Positions 29,891-38,062 of a DNA stretch of 43,725 bases are shown in pieces. The stretch comes from a virus: IMG/VR virus record IMGVR_UViG_3300017989_004246, positions 1 through 43,725 of that record; one strand, written 5' to 3'. Position numbers and translations under genes: made by a program. Below the pieces are notes generated by a model, which was not told the DNA's origin, did not search any database, and saw nothing but the letters and a program-made list of their open reading frames with translations. Every line of letters starts with the position of its first letter. Position 1 is the first letter of the stretch.

Positions 29891-29932
29891 AATAAAGAAA
29901 ATGGCCCACCGGATGACTGCATCCGGCGGACC
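29891..29932 (-). terminator. Probable terminator or attenuator
   Basis: GGTCC-G-CCGGATG-CAGT-CATCCGG-T-GGGCC followed by ATTTTCTTTATT on the minus strand, between the Gln-rich protein and the recombinase. The U-tract is interrupted, so it may attenuate rather than stop transcription. Confidence 0.65.
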
Positions 29933-29949
29933 ATCGTTTGCCACTGCAA

Positions 29950-31359
29950 TTATTGTTGTTGTTGTTGTTGTTGTCCGTGGCCGGCAGCTCGCAGTCTGGC
30001 CTGCTCAATAGCAGCCATAGTCTCGTTCTGCCTTGCCGACGATTCATGCGTAGGCTGCGGTTCAAACGGCTCCGTTTGAGCAGCGCCTGGATTATTTGAC
30101 TGTACTGCCGGTGGTCCCGGCGGCGGCGTGCCTACCATCTGTCCGAGGCTACACGCGCCTTGGGCCGGCTGCTGCTGGACCGGCTGCTGCTGGACCGGCT
30201 GCTGCTGGACCGGCTGCTGCTGGGCCGGCTGTTGCCGGGCCGGCTGTTGCTGGGCCGGCTGTTGCTGGGCCGGCTGTTGCTGGGCCGGCTGTTGCTGGGC
30301 CGGCTGGAATTGTGAACCTGCTAGGCTTTGAAACGGCACACTCACTCGCGCTGTTTCATTCCTAGCAGCCGCCTGCACGTCTTCCGGGATCAAATCCCTG
30401 TATGCCTCGCCGAGGGCGTAGACAATTGCGCTGGCGGGCAACCCACAACGAGATAACCGCTGCACTTGCTCTTCCAGCGTCGGAATATGGATGATCTCGT
30501 CCCACATAACTCGCTGCGATCTAGCAGCAAGCATTGGCTCAAGATCGGTAATAGCCGGCGATACGTTGTTGTAGTTATCGAGAATTTCGACTTCGTAGCG
30601 GTTCTCCAGCGCCTGTCCACCGAGTGCGCGCTGTTGACTTCCAAGCGAACCGGTTTGCGCCGGATTCACCCGGTTCTGGCTGCCCGCCTGGTGGAATTGA
30701 ATAAAGCCGCCGCCGTTGAAATCGAGCAGATCTGGATGCTTCCAGCTGCCGTCAGGATTTTTCTCCTGTATCTTCTCGATAAGCGCTTCGCCAGCCGTCT
30801 GGCTCATCAGAAATACCACAGGCATGTCATTTGGTTGCACGCCGATCGGCGGTACACGTGGCTTATCGTTCCACTCAACAACAATGCCCTGCATCAGATA
30901 GCCATCTTTTGGAGGACTAATGGGCAACGGACGCCCAGTCTGGCCTACAACCATTGCGCCCCAGCTAGATGGGGCTTGCCCGCTTCGTACGGCTGCGGGA
31001 ATCGCACGATGCAGCATCCAAACCGGATTTTGCTGCGCGTCGATATCATGGTCCCGCGGGTCTTGTGTAATGAACGTGATTCCTGGAATGCCGATCGAAA
31101 AGGCCATGTCGTATCGCCTGATCCAATCGCCAAAACCGTGTGGGCCATCACTCAGCCGGAACGGATCCCACTGATTAGGATTGTCCGGATCGCGGACGGG
31201 CAGAGTACGTACGATCGTCTTCTTGCCACCCCATGTGGGCTTCCAGATTTGGCAGCCTGAACCATTCCGCAGAATGTGCATGCCTTGTAACCCACGACCA
31301 GTCGGTACGCCTTCGCTTTCAAAAGTGTACCTACCCCTAGCAACACCTGTTCTTGACAT
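29950..31359 (-). CDS. Gln-rich protein, candidate ssDNA-binding protein (469 aa)
   Basis: ATG at 31359 follows GAGGAG. Residues 1 to about 330 look folded (ILRNGSGCQIWKPTWGGKK, FGDWIRRYDMAFSIGIPGIT, MQGIVVEWNDKPRVPPIG). The C-terminal 130 residues are disordered: about nine PAQQQ/PVQQQ repeats, a Pro/Gly stretch, then a heptaglutamine end. Position between polymerase and recombinase and a flexible tail would suit an SSB, but no OB-fold motif was recognised, so this is inference. A sigma70 promoter lies upstream at 31453-31480. Confidence 0.65.
   Translation of the reverse strand: MSRTGVARGRYTFESEGVPTGRGLQGMHILRNGSGCQIWKPTWGGKKTIVRTLPVRDPDNPNQWDPFRLSDGPHGFGDWIRRYDMAFSIGIPGITFITQDPRDHDIDAQQNPVWMLHRAIPAAVRSGQAPSSWGAMVVGQTGRPLPISPPKDGYLMQGIVVEWNDKPRVPPIGVQPNDMPVVFLMSQTAGEALIEKIQEKNPDGSWKHPDLLDFNGGGFIQFHQAGSQNRVNPAQTGSLGSQQRALGGQALENRYEVEILDNYNNVSPAITDLEPMLAARSQRVMWDEIIHIPTLEEQVQRLSRCGLPASAIVYALGEAYRDLIPEDVQAAARNETARVSVPFQSLAGSQFQPAQQQPAQQQPAQQQPAQQQPARQQPAQQQPVQQQPVQQQPVQQQPAQGACSLGQMVGTPPPGPPAVQSNNPGAAQTEPFEPQPTHESSARQNETMAAIEQARLRAAGHGQQQQQQQ
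30166..30300. repeat. 15-bp tandem repeat, nine units
   Basis: Nine back-to-back units related to cggctgctgctggac, with base changes that group them into an early ctgctggac set and a later ttgctgggc set. Every unit keeps frame and encodes P(A/V/R)QQQ-type pentapeptides in the 29950-31359 protein. Confidence 0.95.
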
Positions 31360-31452
31360 AACGTCTCCTCAAAAAATGCTGAAGTAACAACGCCGGTAAA
31401 TTGAAATTGCACAGTAAATAATAAGTAATTTGCTAATGGTTTAGCTCGACTT

Positions 31453-31480
31453 ATTATAGCTTTCCCTTCGTACTTTTCAA
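31453..31480 (-). promoter_or_regulatory. Sigma70 promoter TTGAAA-N16-TATAAT
   Basis: TTGAAA (31475-31480) and a perfect TATAAT (31453-31458) lie in the 124-bp gap between the polymerase stop and the start at 31359. It would drive the Gln-rich protein and, past the 29891-29932 hairpin, the recombinase. The rest of the gap holds only an A/T-rich leader. Confidence 0.75.
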
Positions 31481-31483
31481 GAC

Positions 31484-34400
31484 CTAAACGGCCAGACTTT
31501 TTCCGTATTTTCTGTCAATTCCCAGCTCGTCGCACAGCTCCCACGACAACGATTCGCCCCAGCGGGCACAGACTGCTGTATCGATCCCAAACCTGTATTC
31601 TGGGCTGTCTGGGTAAGGCACCCCATCTAGGTTGCATGATTTGAAGCTAAGTCTGTCTACCATGCATTCTTGCAAAACATCATGCACGGCGGCCACGCTC
31701 CGCAATGGTACTTCTAGCAAAATCGCGTCGTGGATCTGCAACACAATCTTATAACCGAGTTCAGCCCGTCTTGGGTGGTTGTAGAGATAATACAGCGCAG
31801 TGCTGATAGCATCTGCCACAAGGCTCTGGAATGGAAAATTGAGGCATTGCCGCTCCAACTCACCCATTGCGCCTCTGTCGGATGTCGTGATAAATCTACG
31901 ATATCTGCCAAAGTACGTCCGCACCCATCCTGGATCAACCACACGCGCTCGCAGCTGTTCTTGGAGTAAAGGTATTCCAGGATAAAGGTCAAAGATGTTG
32001 TCGATAATTGTTTGTGCATCTGCTACTGTAATCTGTACGCCTTCTTCCTGGCATTGCCTGGCGCACGCTTCTGCCGTTCTAACATATCCTATACCGAATA
32101 TGATATTTTTGGCGGCGACCCTCAAGCCGCCAGATCCTATTGCTCTTAAGCCCTCCTTTGTAGGCTGGCATGGAAGTCTAAACGACGTAACAGCCACGTT
32201 CGAATGGATGTCGTACTGCTCTGGATGTCCGTCTGGAAGATTAGCACGCTGACAGTGTTCGATCATTCTTTCGTCGCGGGCCATCACTGCCATGCCAAGT
32301 AATTCAGCACCAACAAGATCGGCTTCTACGAGCAGCGTCTGTTCACCGTAATTTGGATCTAGATTGCTCGTCAAAAATGATCTGATCTTCCATTGATATG
32401 CATCGCCTAGGATGCGACGATAGTCATCTTCCCGCCGGTTTGAGAGATTCTGCAACGGCGGCCGTGCAGAACTAGCGCGCCCGGTTTCCATCGTCTGCAA
32501 AAAAGCGCTCCGCACACGCCAATCGTGGCAGATATAGGATGCCATTCCGCCTGCATAGACTCGTCGATCATATTCGTCCACTACGATGTTTCCGCCTTCG
32601 TCGTACGTTGGCGGACGTAGTACAGATTTCAGAATTTGGTCGATGAGTCTTACGTCTCGCAGTCGTAATGCTGTTTCATTATACAGGCCAAGAATACCGA
32701 GCGTTTCTTTATCCGTGCTGGGCGTATATTTGTGCTCTTCTCCCTGCTGAATAATTCTTGCCCACGGTGTGCCACGATGACCTGTAGACTTTACGGGCCG
32801 CAAATGAAGCGAAACAGCTTCCGCCGGCCTTATTCGTACTTTGTTGCCGTTTGCATCGCGTTTAGCATTGTACTGTTCCCCAAACAGCAATTCCACACAC
32901 TGCACCGAGCTTCGCGGATTGAAGTCTGGCCAGTGCAATTCAGCTCGCAGCGCGGCGAGCTTATTCGCGTGCGTACGCAAATACAGATCTGTTAGCTCGT
33001 CGATTCTGTTGTGGTCTACCTTTATTCCTACAATACTCATTTCACAGAAGGCCGGCATCGCCATCATGCTGCGGTGGAACGGTATCCAGCTGGCATTATC
33101 AAAGCGGTCAGATTCCAGCAGCCTACAAACTACTTCTCCGAGTTGCCAGGTATATGCTGCATCGTATCCGCCATATGGAATCAGTTTATCTGCCGGACAT
33201 TCGCCGTATCCTGCAAGATCCTTTTCTTTGATATGCTGTTCGGCACAATAAGCTTTGCGCCAACGAATGATAGGCATATCCCAGCGGCTGGCGCCACAAT
33301 AACGTACCGCCATTACCTCTAACTTTAATTCGCCTGTCTCATTGACTGCATGCATGCCCAAAGCAACGTCGAAGCCGCCTGGATAATTTCCGCCGACTAT
33401 TGCGCGATAATCTTCTGGAACGACAAAACGATGCCTGATATCACACCCGGCATGCAACAGCCATGGAATATCTGACGCAAAAAACGAGCCGAGTATTTGC
33501 ACATCGTCGCGATCGAGAAGTCGCCGCACTTCTGCTATGGCTGCCTCTATACTTGGCAAAAACGCTGGTTCGCCGCCCTGGTGCCTAAGCACCAAAACAG
33601 CTGCATGTTTGCCATTATGACTAAACTGAATAGTCCGCAGGTAAGCGCCGGGCTCGTTTGGATGGTTACCGTGCCATTCGCAGTCCACTGCAATCTTCTT
33701 CAGCCCTGGCTGCGCCAGCAACGAATCCACATACCATTTCAAATCTCGCAGCTTATATATAGGCTGTATGACAATATCTGCTTCTCGGCGCACTGCCGCT
33801 TCGCCGTGCACTAGTCGCACAAAATCCTTAAGCGTTGCTTCGTACTGTGGGTATTGTTCCGTATTCCGTAGCACCGCCGCTGGATGCGTTACAGCCATTA
33901 CCTTTATATGATGGTATACCGGCTCTTCTCCGGTATCGTGGATAGGTACGTCGATTTCAACATGCCGGCCGATCATGTTTCCGACATTATTGCTTTTTCC
34001 GCAGATAGCTTTTGTGGCTTCTGCGCCGAGGCACAAAATATAATCTGGCCTGACTAGCCGCAGCTCCTGATCTAACAGTGGACGACAATCTTGAACCCAC
34101 TTCTGCGGCAATGCGCCGCCCTGCGGGTTGATATTCTGCCACCGCACCAAGTTACAAGTATAGCAGTCGGCTATTTCTTCCGGCGACATGCCAACCTGCA
34201 ACAGTGTTTCTCGCAATAAACCGCCGGATGGACCGCAGAGATTGCGGCCCGTCATAACCTCTTCGGCACCAGGCATTTTGCCGACAATCATTATGACTGG
34301 AGGCTGCTGGTCGCGCGGAATATCGTCGTCCCACAGCTGCACTGGCCCGGAACCGCCGCCCCATCGATGGCCGGGAATAATACGCACGCTGTGTAGCTCG

Positions 34401-34681
34401 CCGCGAAACTCTATCAGCATGTGGTAATCTGCATCATATAGGCATCGCAGGTATAGGCCGGTTAACCACGCGCCTACTTGCGTAATCGTCTTCGATTTGC
34501 CTTTGCCTGCAATAGTGACTGGACATGCATCGCCCAGCGCTGCGGCGTGTGCTAGAAAATTTGGACCAGGCGGCGCCATTCCAGGCGAGGTCAGTGGATA
34601 AAACGCATAGCGTTGTGCAAATTCATTATCTTCGTCCCCGTCGAGAATTGCTTGAATGTCAACAGCTGACAGGTCTTCCAT
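31484..34681 (-). CDS. Uracil-DNA-glycosylase / 3'-5' exonuclease / family A DNA polymerase fusion
   Basis: 1065 aa in three parts. Residues 125-290 are a UDG-superfamily domain: IVGKMPGAEEVMTGRN, YTCNLVRW at 174-181, and VTHPAAVL at 264-271. Residues 325-520 are a DnaQ-like proofreading domain with VDCEW (D333, E335) and YGGYD (503-507). From about 700 comes the PolA domain: TGRASSARPPLQNLS, motif A ADLVGAEL (D788, E793), motif B R854/K858/F862/Y866 and motif C HDA at 984-986. Motif C is usually HDE, so the second acidic residue is Ala here. It is the replicative polymerase candidate. UDG-like N-terminal parts are, to my memory, also reported for the polymerase of phage SPO1. It overlaps the primase end by 23 bp. 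Confidence 0.9.
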   Translation of the reverse strand: MEDLSAVDIQAILDGDEDNEFAQRYAFYPLTSPGMAPPGPNFLAHAAALGDACPVTIAGKGKSKTITQVGAWLTGLYLRCLYDADYHMLIEFRGELHSVRIIPGHRWGGGSGPVQLWDDDIPRDQQPPVIMIVGKMPGAEEVMTGRNLCGPSGGLLRETLLQVGMSPEEIADCYTCNLVRWQNINPQGGALPQKWVQDCRPLLDQELRLVRPDYILCLGAEATKAICGKSNNVGNMIGRHVEIDVPIHDTGEEPVYHHIKVMAVTHPAAVLRNTEQYPQYEATLKDFVRLVHGEAAVRREADIVIQPIYKLRDLKWYVDSLLAQPGLKKIAVDCEWHGNHPNEPGAYLRTIQFSHNGKHAAVLVLRHQGGEPAFLPSIEAAIAEVRRLLDRDDVQILGSFFASDIPWLLHAGCDIRHRFVVPEDYRAIVGGNYPGGFDVALGMHAVNETGELKLEVMAVRYCGASRWDMPIIRWRKAYCAEQHIKEKDLAGYGECPADKLIPYGGYDAAYTWQLGEVVCRLLESDRFDNASWIPFHRSMMAMPAFCEMSIVGIKVDHNRIDELTDLYLRTHANKLAALRAELHWPDFNPRSSVQCVELLFGEQYNAKRDANGNKVRIRPAEAVSLHLRPVKSTGHRGTPWARIIQQGEEHKYTPSTDKETLGILGLYNETALRLRDVRLIDQILKSVLRPPTYDEGGNIVVDEYDRRVYAGGMASYICHDWRVRSAFLQTMETGRASSARPPLQNLSNRREDDYRRILGDAYQWKIRSFLTSNLDPNYGEQTLLVEADLVGAELLGMAVMARDERMIEHCQRANLPDGHPEQYDIHSNVAVTSFRLPCQPTKEGLRAIGSGGLRVAAKNIIFGIGYVRTAEACARQCQEEGVQITVADAQTIIDNIFDLYPGIPLLQEQLRARVVDPGWVRTYFGRYRRFITTSDRGAMGELERQCLNFPFQSLVADAISTALYYLYNHPRRAELGYKIVLQIHDAILLEVPLRSVAAVHDVLQECMVDRLSFKSCNLDGVPYPDSPEYRFGIDTAVCARWGESLSWELCDELGIDRKYGKSLAV

Positions 34682-35762
34682 CAGTTAAAGTAACTCCTTG
34701 GCTCCTAGCAGTCCACAAGATTAAGTCCCACAGCCCGTTGCGATCCTGCCGAACAGCATCGGCCGGATCTACCCCGTCGGGCAGTGCAACATGCACGACG
34801 CGCCTAGTTTGCCGCATCTGTTCGTACAGCATCTCCGATGCGGCATACGCATCGCCGTCCATCAGCAAAATGATGACGGGCCAATTGTTCACGAGCAAAT
34901 TGAAATGGACCATCGACAAGGTCTGTTTCTTGCCAAAGGTCGCCACGGTACCTGCGCCCATCGCAATCGCGTCGGTGGGGCCTTCCGTAACGATCACGAA
35001 AGGCATGCCGAGCGCGTCGTCGAAGCCGTAGAGCCTGTTGCGAAGATGGCAGCCCGGCTGCGTGAAGTATTTCGGTATCCCATACCGCTTCCAATCGATG
35101 TCGCCGACGTATCGGCCCTGCCAGCCGACCATCTCGCCATGCATATGGATCGGAAAGATGATCCGGTTATGGGCGTGTTTTATATCCGCCGGCGCTTCTT
35201 GGCACCATCGCACTTTGTAATGCCGGGCCAGATCCAACGGATCCATCTGCCGGCTGCGCAGGTAGATATTCGCGTGATGCGTTTCCGGTAGCTCGTCGAG
35301 CGGTATGCACGTGCCGGGAAAATCGGTTTTGTACAGCCGCCCATCGTCGATGATGCCGGGTGCGACGACGATTTGTTTTCGCTCGTCGCGGCTGATGGCA
35401 TTGAAGATCATCGTCCGCAATTCTTTGCGGTAGGCCGGCTGGGTAGTGCATTCCTCGTTAAAGCAGTGTGCCGTCCAGTAGAACTTATCGTCGGGTCTGT
35501 TTTCGATTCCGTGACCGTATCTGTGATGAATCCATAGGCGCCGTTTGGTGTCGTGCCGCCCGCACCGCTTCACGCAGAACGGGCAGTTGACGCGGTAATA
35601 CTCACCGGCGATTAGCATTTTATAACGAGATCCTGTCGGCGACATCGTATGCGGCTGGCATGCGCCATAAACGCCGACACCGTGGCTTGCTATAACTACT
35701 TGGCCGAATATCTTCTGTAGCCGCCGGTACAGCCACGGATTTAGAGCAGGATTATTGTACAT
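34659..35762 (-). CDS. DnaG-type primase
   Basis: 367 aa from ATG at 35762; the open frame to 35882 overlaps the helicase too far. The N-terminal zinc site is built from CPFCVKRCGRH and a later CFNEEC. The TOPRIM catalytic core is FVIVTEGPTDAIAMG (Glu) with ILLMDGDAYAA (Asp-x-Asp). Primases of this type make RNA primers for lagging-strand synthesis. There is no fused helicase domain, unlike T7 gp4; the helicase is encoded just upstream (35752-37346) and overlaps by 11 bp. Confidence 0.85.
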   Translation of the reverse strand: MYNNPALNPWLYRRLQKIFGQVVIASHGVGVYGACQPHTMSPTGSRYKMLIAGEYYRVNCPFCVKRCGRHDTKRRLWIHHRYGHGIENRPDDKFYWTAHCFNEECTTQPAYRKELRTMIFNAISRDERKQIVVAPGIIDDGRLYKTDFPGTCIPLDELPETHHANIYLRSRQMDPLDLARHYKVRWCQEAPADIKHAHNRIIFPIHMHGEMVGWQGRYVGDIDWKRYGIPKYFTQPGCHLRNRLYGFDDALGMPFVIVTEGPTDAIAMGAGTVATFGKKQTLSMVHFNLLVNNWPVIILLMDGDAYAASEMLYEQMRQTRRVVHVALPDGVDPADAVRQDRNGLWDLILWTARSQGVTLTDGRPVSC

Positions 35763-36699
35763 ATTGCGTTTCCAATTGATCCAACCTGTCGGTAACTTGT
35801 GGCCCCTCCTGCAATTGCTGCCCGCCGGCTTGCACCGAATGCATCCGATTGAGCAGCGCCACAGACTCGATGCGCCCCCCATCTACTCTCAACGTTTTAC
35901 TTGCATCTACCAAACAACACAGTGCGCCATTGATGCGGCAAACAATAGGTTTTGGCGTCATTCCGCGGCGCGTCTTTGTTGCTGCCAGCATGCACGCCCA
36001 TGTGTTTACGTCCTTCGTACCAAGTACCAATGCCAAAAACGCGTTGTTGGCAAACGCCTTACACCATTCTGCGTTGGTATGTGAAAGCTTAGCAACGGGA
36101 CTAGCTTGCTGGGCTTTACCATTTACTTGCTGTAATACCCATCCAACAGCGTTAAACGGCACTGTAATTTCGCTACGAAAGCGATCGACGAAAGTGCCAA
36201 GCTCTTTTATGAGCCTGTCCGAATGCCCGTCCTTTTGCATCAAAGCACGTTCGGCGCAAAGACCAGCATAATCACAATAGACGTCGTCAATTTCCCGCTG
36301 CTTCTCGTCTTGGATTGCGCCGAGCATGCTGCGAATTTCTGAAATGCCATGCATGCCCCCCATCGAATCTGGATGATTCGAAAAGTCTACCAGCACGGAA
36401 TGCGAGTTTAACCATACCATATTCTCGGTATATCGCTCCTGTTCGCACGACGGATTGTTGCCGACAACTAGCTTGCGCTCGTAATCTTGCAAATTCGCTA
36501 GCGTAGATAACTCGTCCGGACTGTGTATTGCTGCTAAGCGATCTTTGTGTATCTGACAGGCACAGCTTACTGCGCGAATTTGCAACGATCGCATATTGTC
36601 TTCATAGCTTATGTACACGCTGAGCCCGGTTTTCTCGCCGGTGCTCTGCTCTTTTTCATATGCGCGTTTTGCTCTCCCACACATCATTTGGATCGCCAC
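35752..36699 (-). CDS. DnaB-like helicase, C-terminal part (after frameshift)
   Basis: The frame is open from GTG at 36699, without an RBS. It continues the ATPase core directly after Walker A: VAIQMMCGRAKRAYE, then LSVYISYEDNMRSLQIRAV, VYCDYAGLC (Walker B-like strand) and FNAVGWVLQQVNGKAQ (the sensor segment seen as SQLNR in DnaB). By itself it lacks the Walker A lysine, so it could not be an active helicase. It is the -1 frame relative to 36684-37346 and most likely belongs to the same protein. Confidence 0.75.
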   Translation of the reverse strand: MAIQMMCGRAKRAYEKEQSTGEKTGLSVYISYEDNMRSLQIRAVSCACQIHKDRLAAIHSPDELSTLANLQDYERKLVVGNNPSCEQERYTENMVWLNSHSVLVDFSNHPDSMGGMHGISEIRSMLGAIQDEKQREIDDVYCDYAGLCAERALMQKDGHSDRLIKELGTFVDRFRSEITVPFNAVGWVLQQVNGKAQQASPVAKLSHTNAEWCKAFANNAFLALVLGTKDVNTWACMLAATKTRRGMTPKPIVCRINGALCCLVDASKTLRVDGGRIESVALLNRMHSVQAGGQQLQEGPQVTDRLDQLETQYVQ

Positions 36700-37346
36700 G
36701 TGGTCTTGGCAACGCCAGACGGACCAATCAGCGTATTGACGTCGCCAATTTCTGCCATAGGTACCATTGAATCAATAAATGGCACCCCGGTTGTAACGGT
36801 ACCGGCATCGGCGCCGGCCCATATCTCTGGTGCTGTTAGCTGTAGCTCTTTGTGCTGTATGTGACCAAGCTGCTGTATATGCCTGGCTATTTCTTCCGCA
36901 AAACCGGTATAGTCGGCCTGTCCGTTCAACCGCATGTCCGTTGCAAGCTGCTGTGCTGCAGCGCCGACAGTCCGTTCAAGTAGCACTTGCTGCAAGCATT
37001 CCAGCGCCCATCGCGGCTCCAAAACCTCTTGTGGATGAATATCCGTGTTGTACCACTGTCGTAATGAGTTTTCGACCTCCACGAGCTGTTGGGGGCCGAC
37101 TGTTTCGTCGTATTGCAATATCCGCAGCGATTCATTGACTATTGTTGTCAGCGTCGGCAGACAGGCCAGTCGCTCGTAGTGCTCTAAAGCTGCCGCCAGT
37201 ATTGCGCGGTACGTTGCCTCGTGCGGCTGGTACAGATGCGACGGACGTAGACGCGCTGCAACTTGCTGAAATACTTTATCGATTCGCAGTAGATGCAGGA
37301 ACAAATAATCAAGTAACCGCGTATCTACTGGCAGTACATCGCTCAT
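36684..37346 (-). CDS. DnaB-like helicase, N-terminal part ending at Walker A
   Basis: The start at 37346 (MSDVLPVDTRLLDYLF) has AGAGGGA upstream and overlaps the previous stop (ATGA). The N-terminal helical domain (SHLYQPHEATYRAILAAALE) is DnaB-like. Walker A GPSGVAKTT is at residues 208-216, and then the frame gives WRSK and stops at 36684. One extra G after ACG (36700) would join it to 35752-36699, giving a protein of about 530 aa. The full protein would be the replicative 5'-3' helicase. Confidence 0.8.
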   Translation of the reverse strand: MSDVLPVDTRLLDYLFLHLLRIDKVFQQVAARLRPSHLYQPHEATYRAILAAALEHYERLACLPTLTTIVNESLRILQYDETVGPQQLVEVENSLRQWYNTDIHPQEVLEPRWALECLQQVLLERTVGAAAQQLATDMRLNGQADYTGFAEEIARHIQQLGHIQHKELQLTAPEIWAGADAGTVTTGVPFIDSMVPMAEIGDVNTLIGPSGVAKTTWRSK

Positions 37347-38062
37347 TTTAGTTCCCTCTCCGATTTTTCCAAAGTTGTGCCAAGCGCTTGCGCCGCCTCG
37401 TCCAGCAGTGCGTGCGGTATTTTTCCCGTCCAATTATCTGCATATCCGACCAGATCGCCCAGCAGTTGCTGCAGGGCAGCGTCGTGGAATATGGCTGCCA
37501 AGTCGTAATGTCCGTTATGCATTGCAACGCAATAACGAAATAGCGGCGACATTCCAAGCAACACATTAGACAATACGCGATATCTCGCATCCTCTACGGA
37601 AATCGTCGGCGATGCTCGCCTGGTAATAGCGACATTGACGTTTAGCTCTGTCGCCTCGCTTTTCCATTCCGCTTTCTGCAAGCTCCGCGCATCAGCAATG
37701 TTTTTCTCATACTCATCCAGCGCTCTTTGCGCAACGATCTGCGCCGGCTGCATTGTACGCCCTCGTCGAAATTGCTGACTGATATAGCCTTCCGGATCTG
37801 TAATGCCGTACGCTGTAATTTTCGCAGCCAGCTTTTGCCACAATCTTTGTCTGTCTTCAGTGTACGGCGGGATATGCTCCGCCGGAGTTTGCCATGCGCG
37901 ATATAAGTTTTGCAGCGCACGGTAATATGCACGGAACAGCCGCTCTGCAAAACTAGCAATCATGCGCTGCCTGGCATCCGTAGTCCCGTCATCGATCATG
38001 ACGGGCCGCTCGTCTGCTATTTCAGGAGGAGGCTGTTGTTGTTTGTATGAAGCCGCTGTCAT
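37343..38062 (-). CDS. Unknown protein in the replication operon (239 aa)
   Basis: The start at 38062 (MTAASYKQQQPPPE) overlaps the UvsW-like stop by ATGA, and its own stop overlaps the DnaB-like start the same way. All-helical appearance (AERLFRAYYRALQNLYRAW, LQKAEWKSEATELNV, DNWTGKIPHALLDEAAQALG). Wedged between two helicases with coupled translation, it is a fair candidate for a helicase loader or accessory factor (the T4 gp59 or DnaC role), but no loader motif is visible. Confidence 0.7.
   Translation of the reverse strand: MTAASYKQQQPPPEIADERPVMIDDGTTDARQRMIASFAERLFRAYYRALQNLYRAWQTPAEHIPPYTEDRQRLWQKLAAKITAYGITDPEGYISQQFRRGRTMQPAQIVAQRALDEYEKNIADARSLQKAEWKSEATELNVNVAITRRASPTISVEDARYRVLSNVLLGMSPLFRYCVAMHNGHYDLAAIFHDAALQQLLGDLVGYADNWTGKIPHALLDEAAQALGTTLEKSERELK

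Noticed and set aside
30166-30300. Possible CRISPR array
   Set aside because: The 15-bp units are directly adjacent with no spacers and keep a coding frame, so this is a protein repeat. No cas gene is present.
36684-36720. Canonical -1 slippery heptamer in the helicase overlap
   Set aside because: No X-XXY-YYZ heptamer in the correct phase was found around 36684-36720, so programmed slippage is not supported by sequence alone.
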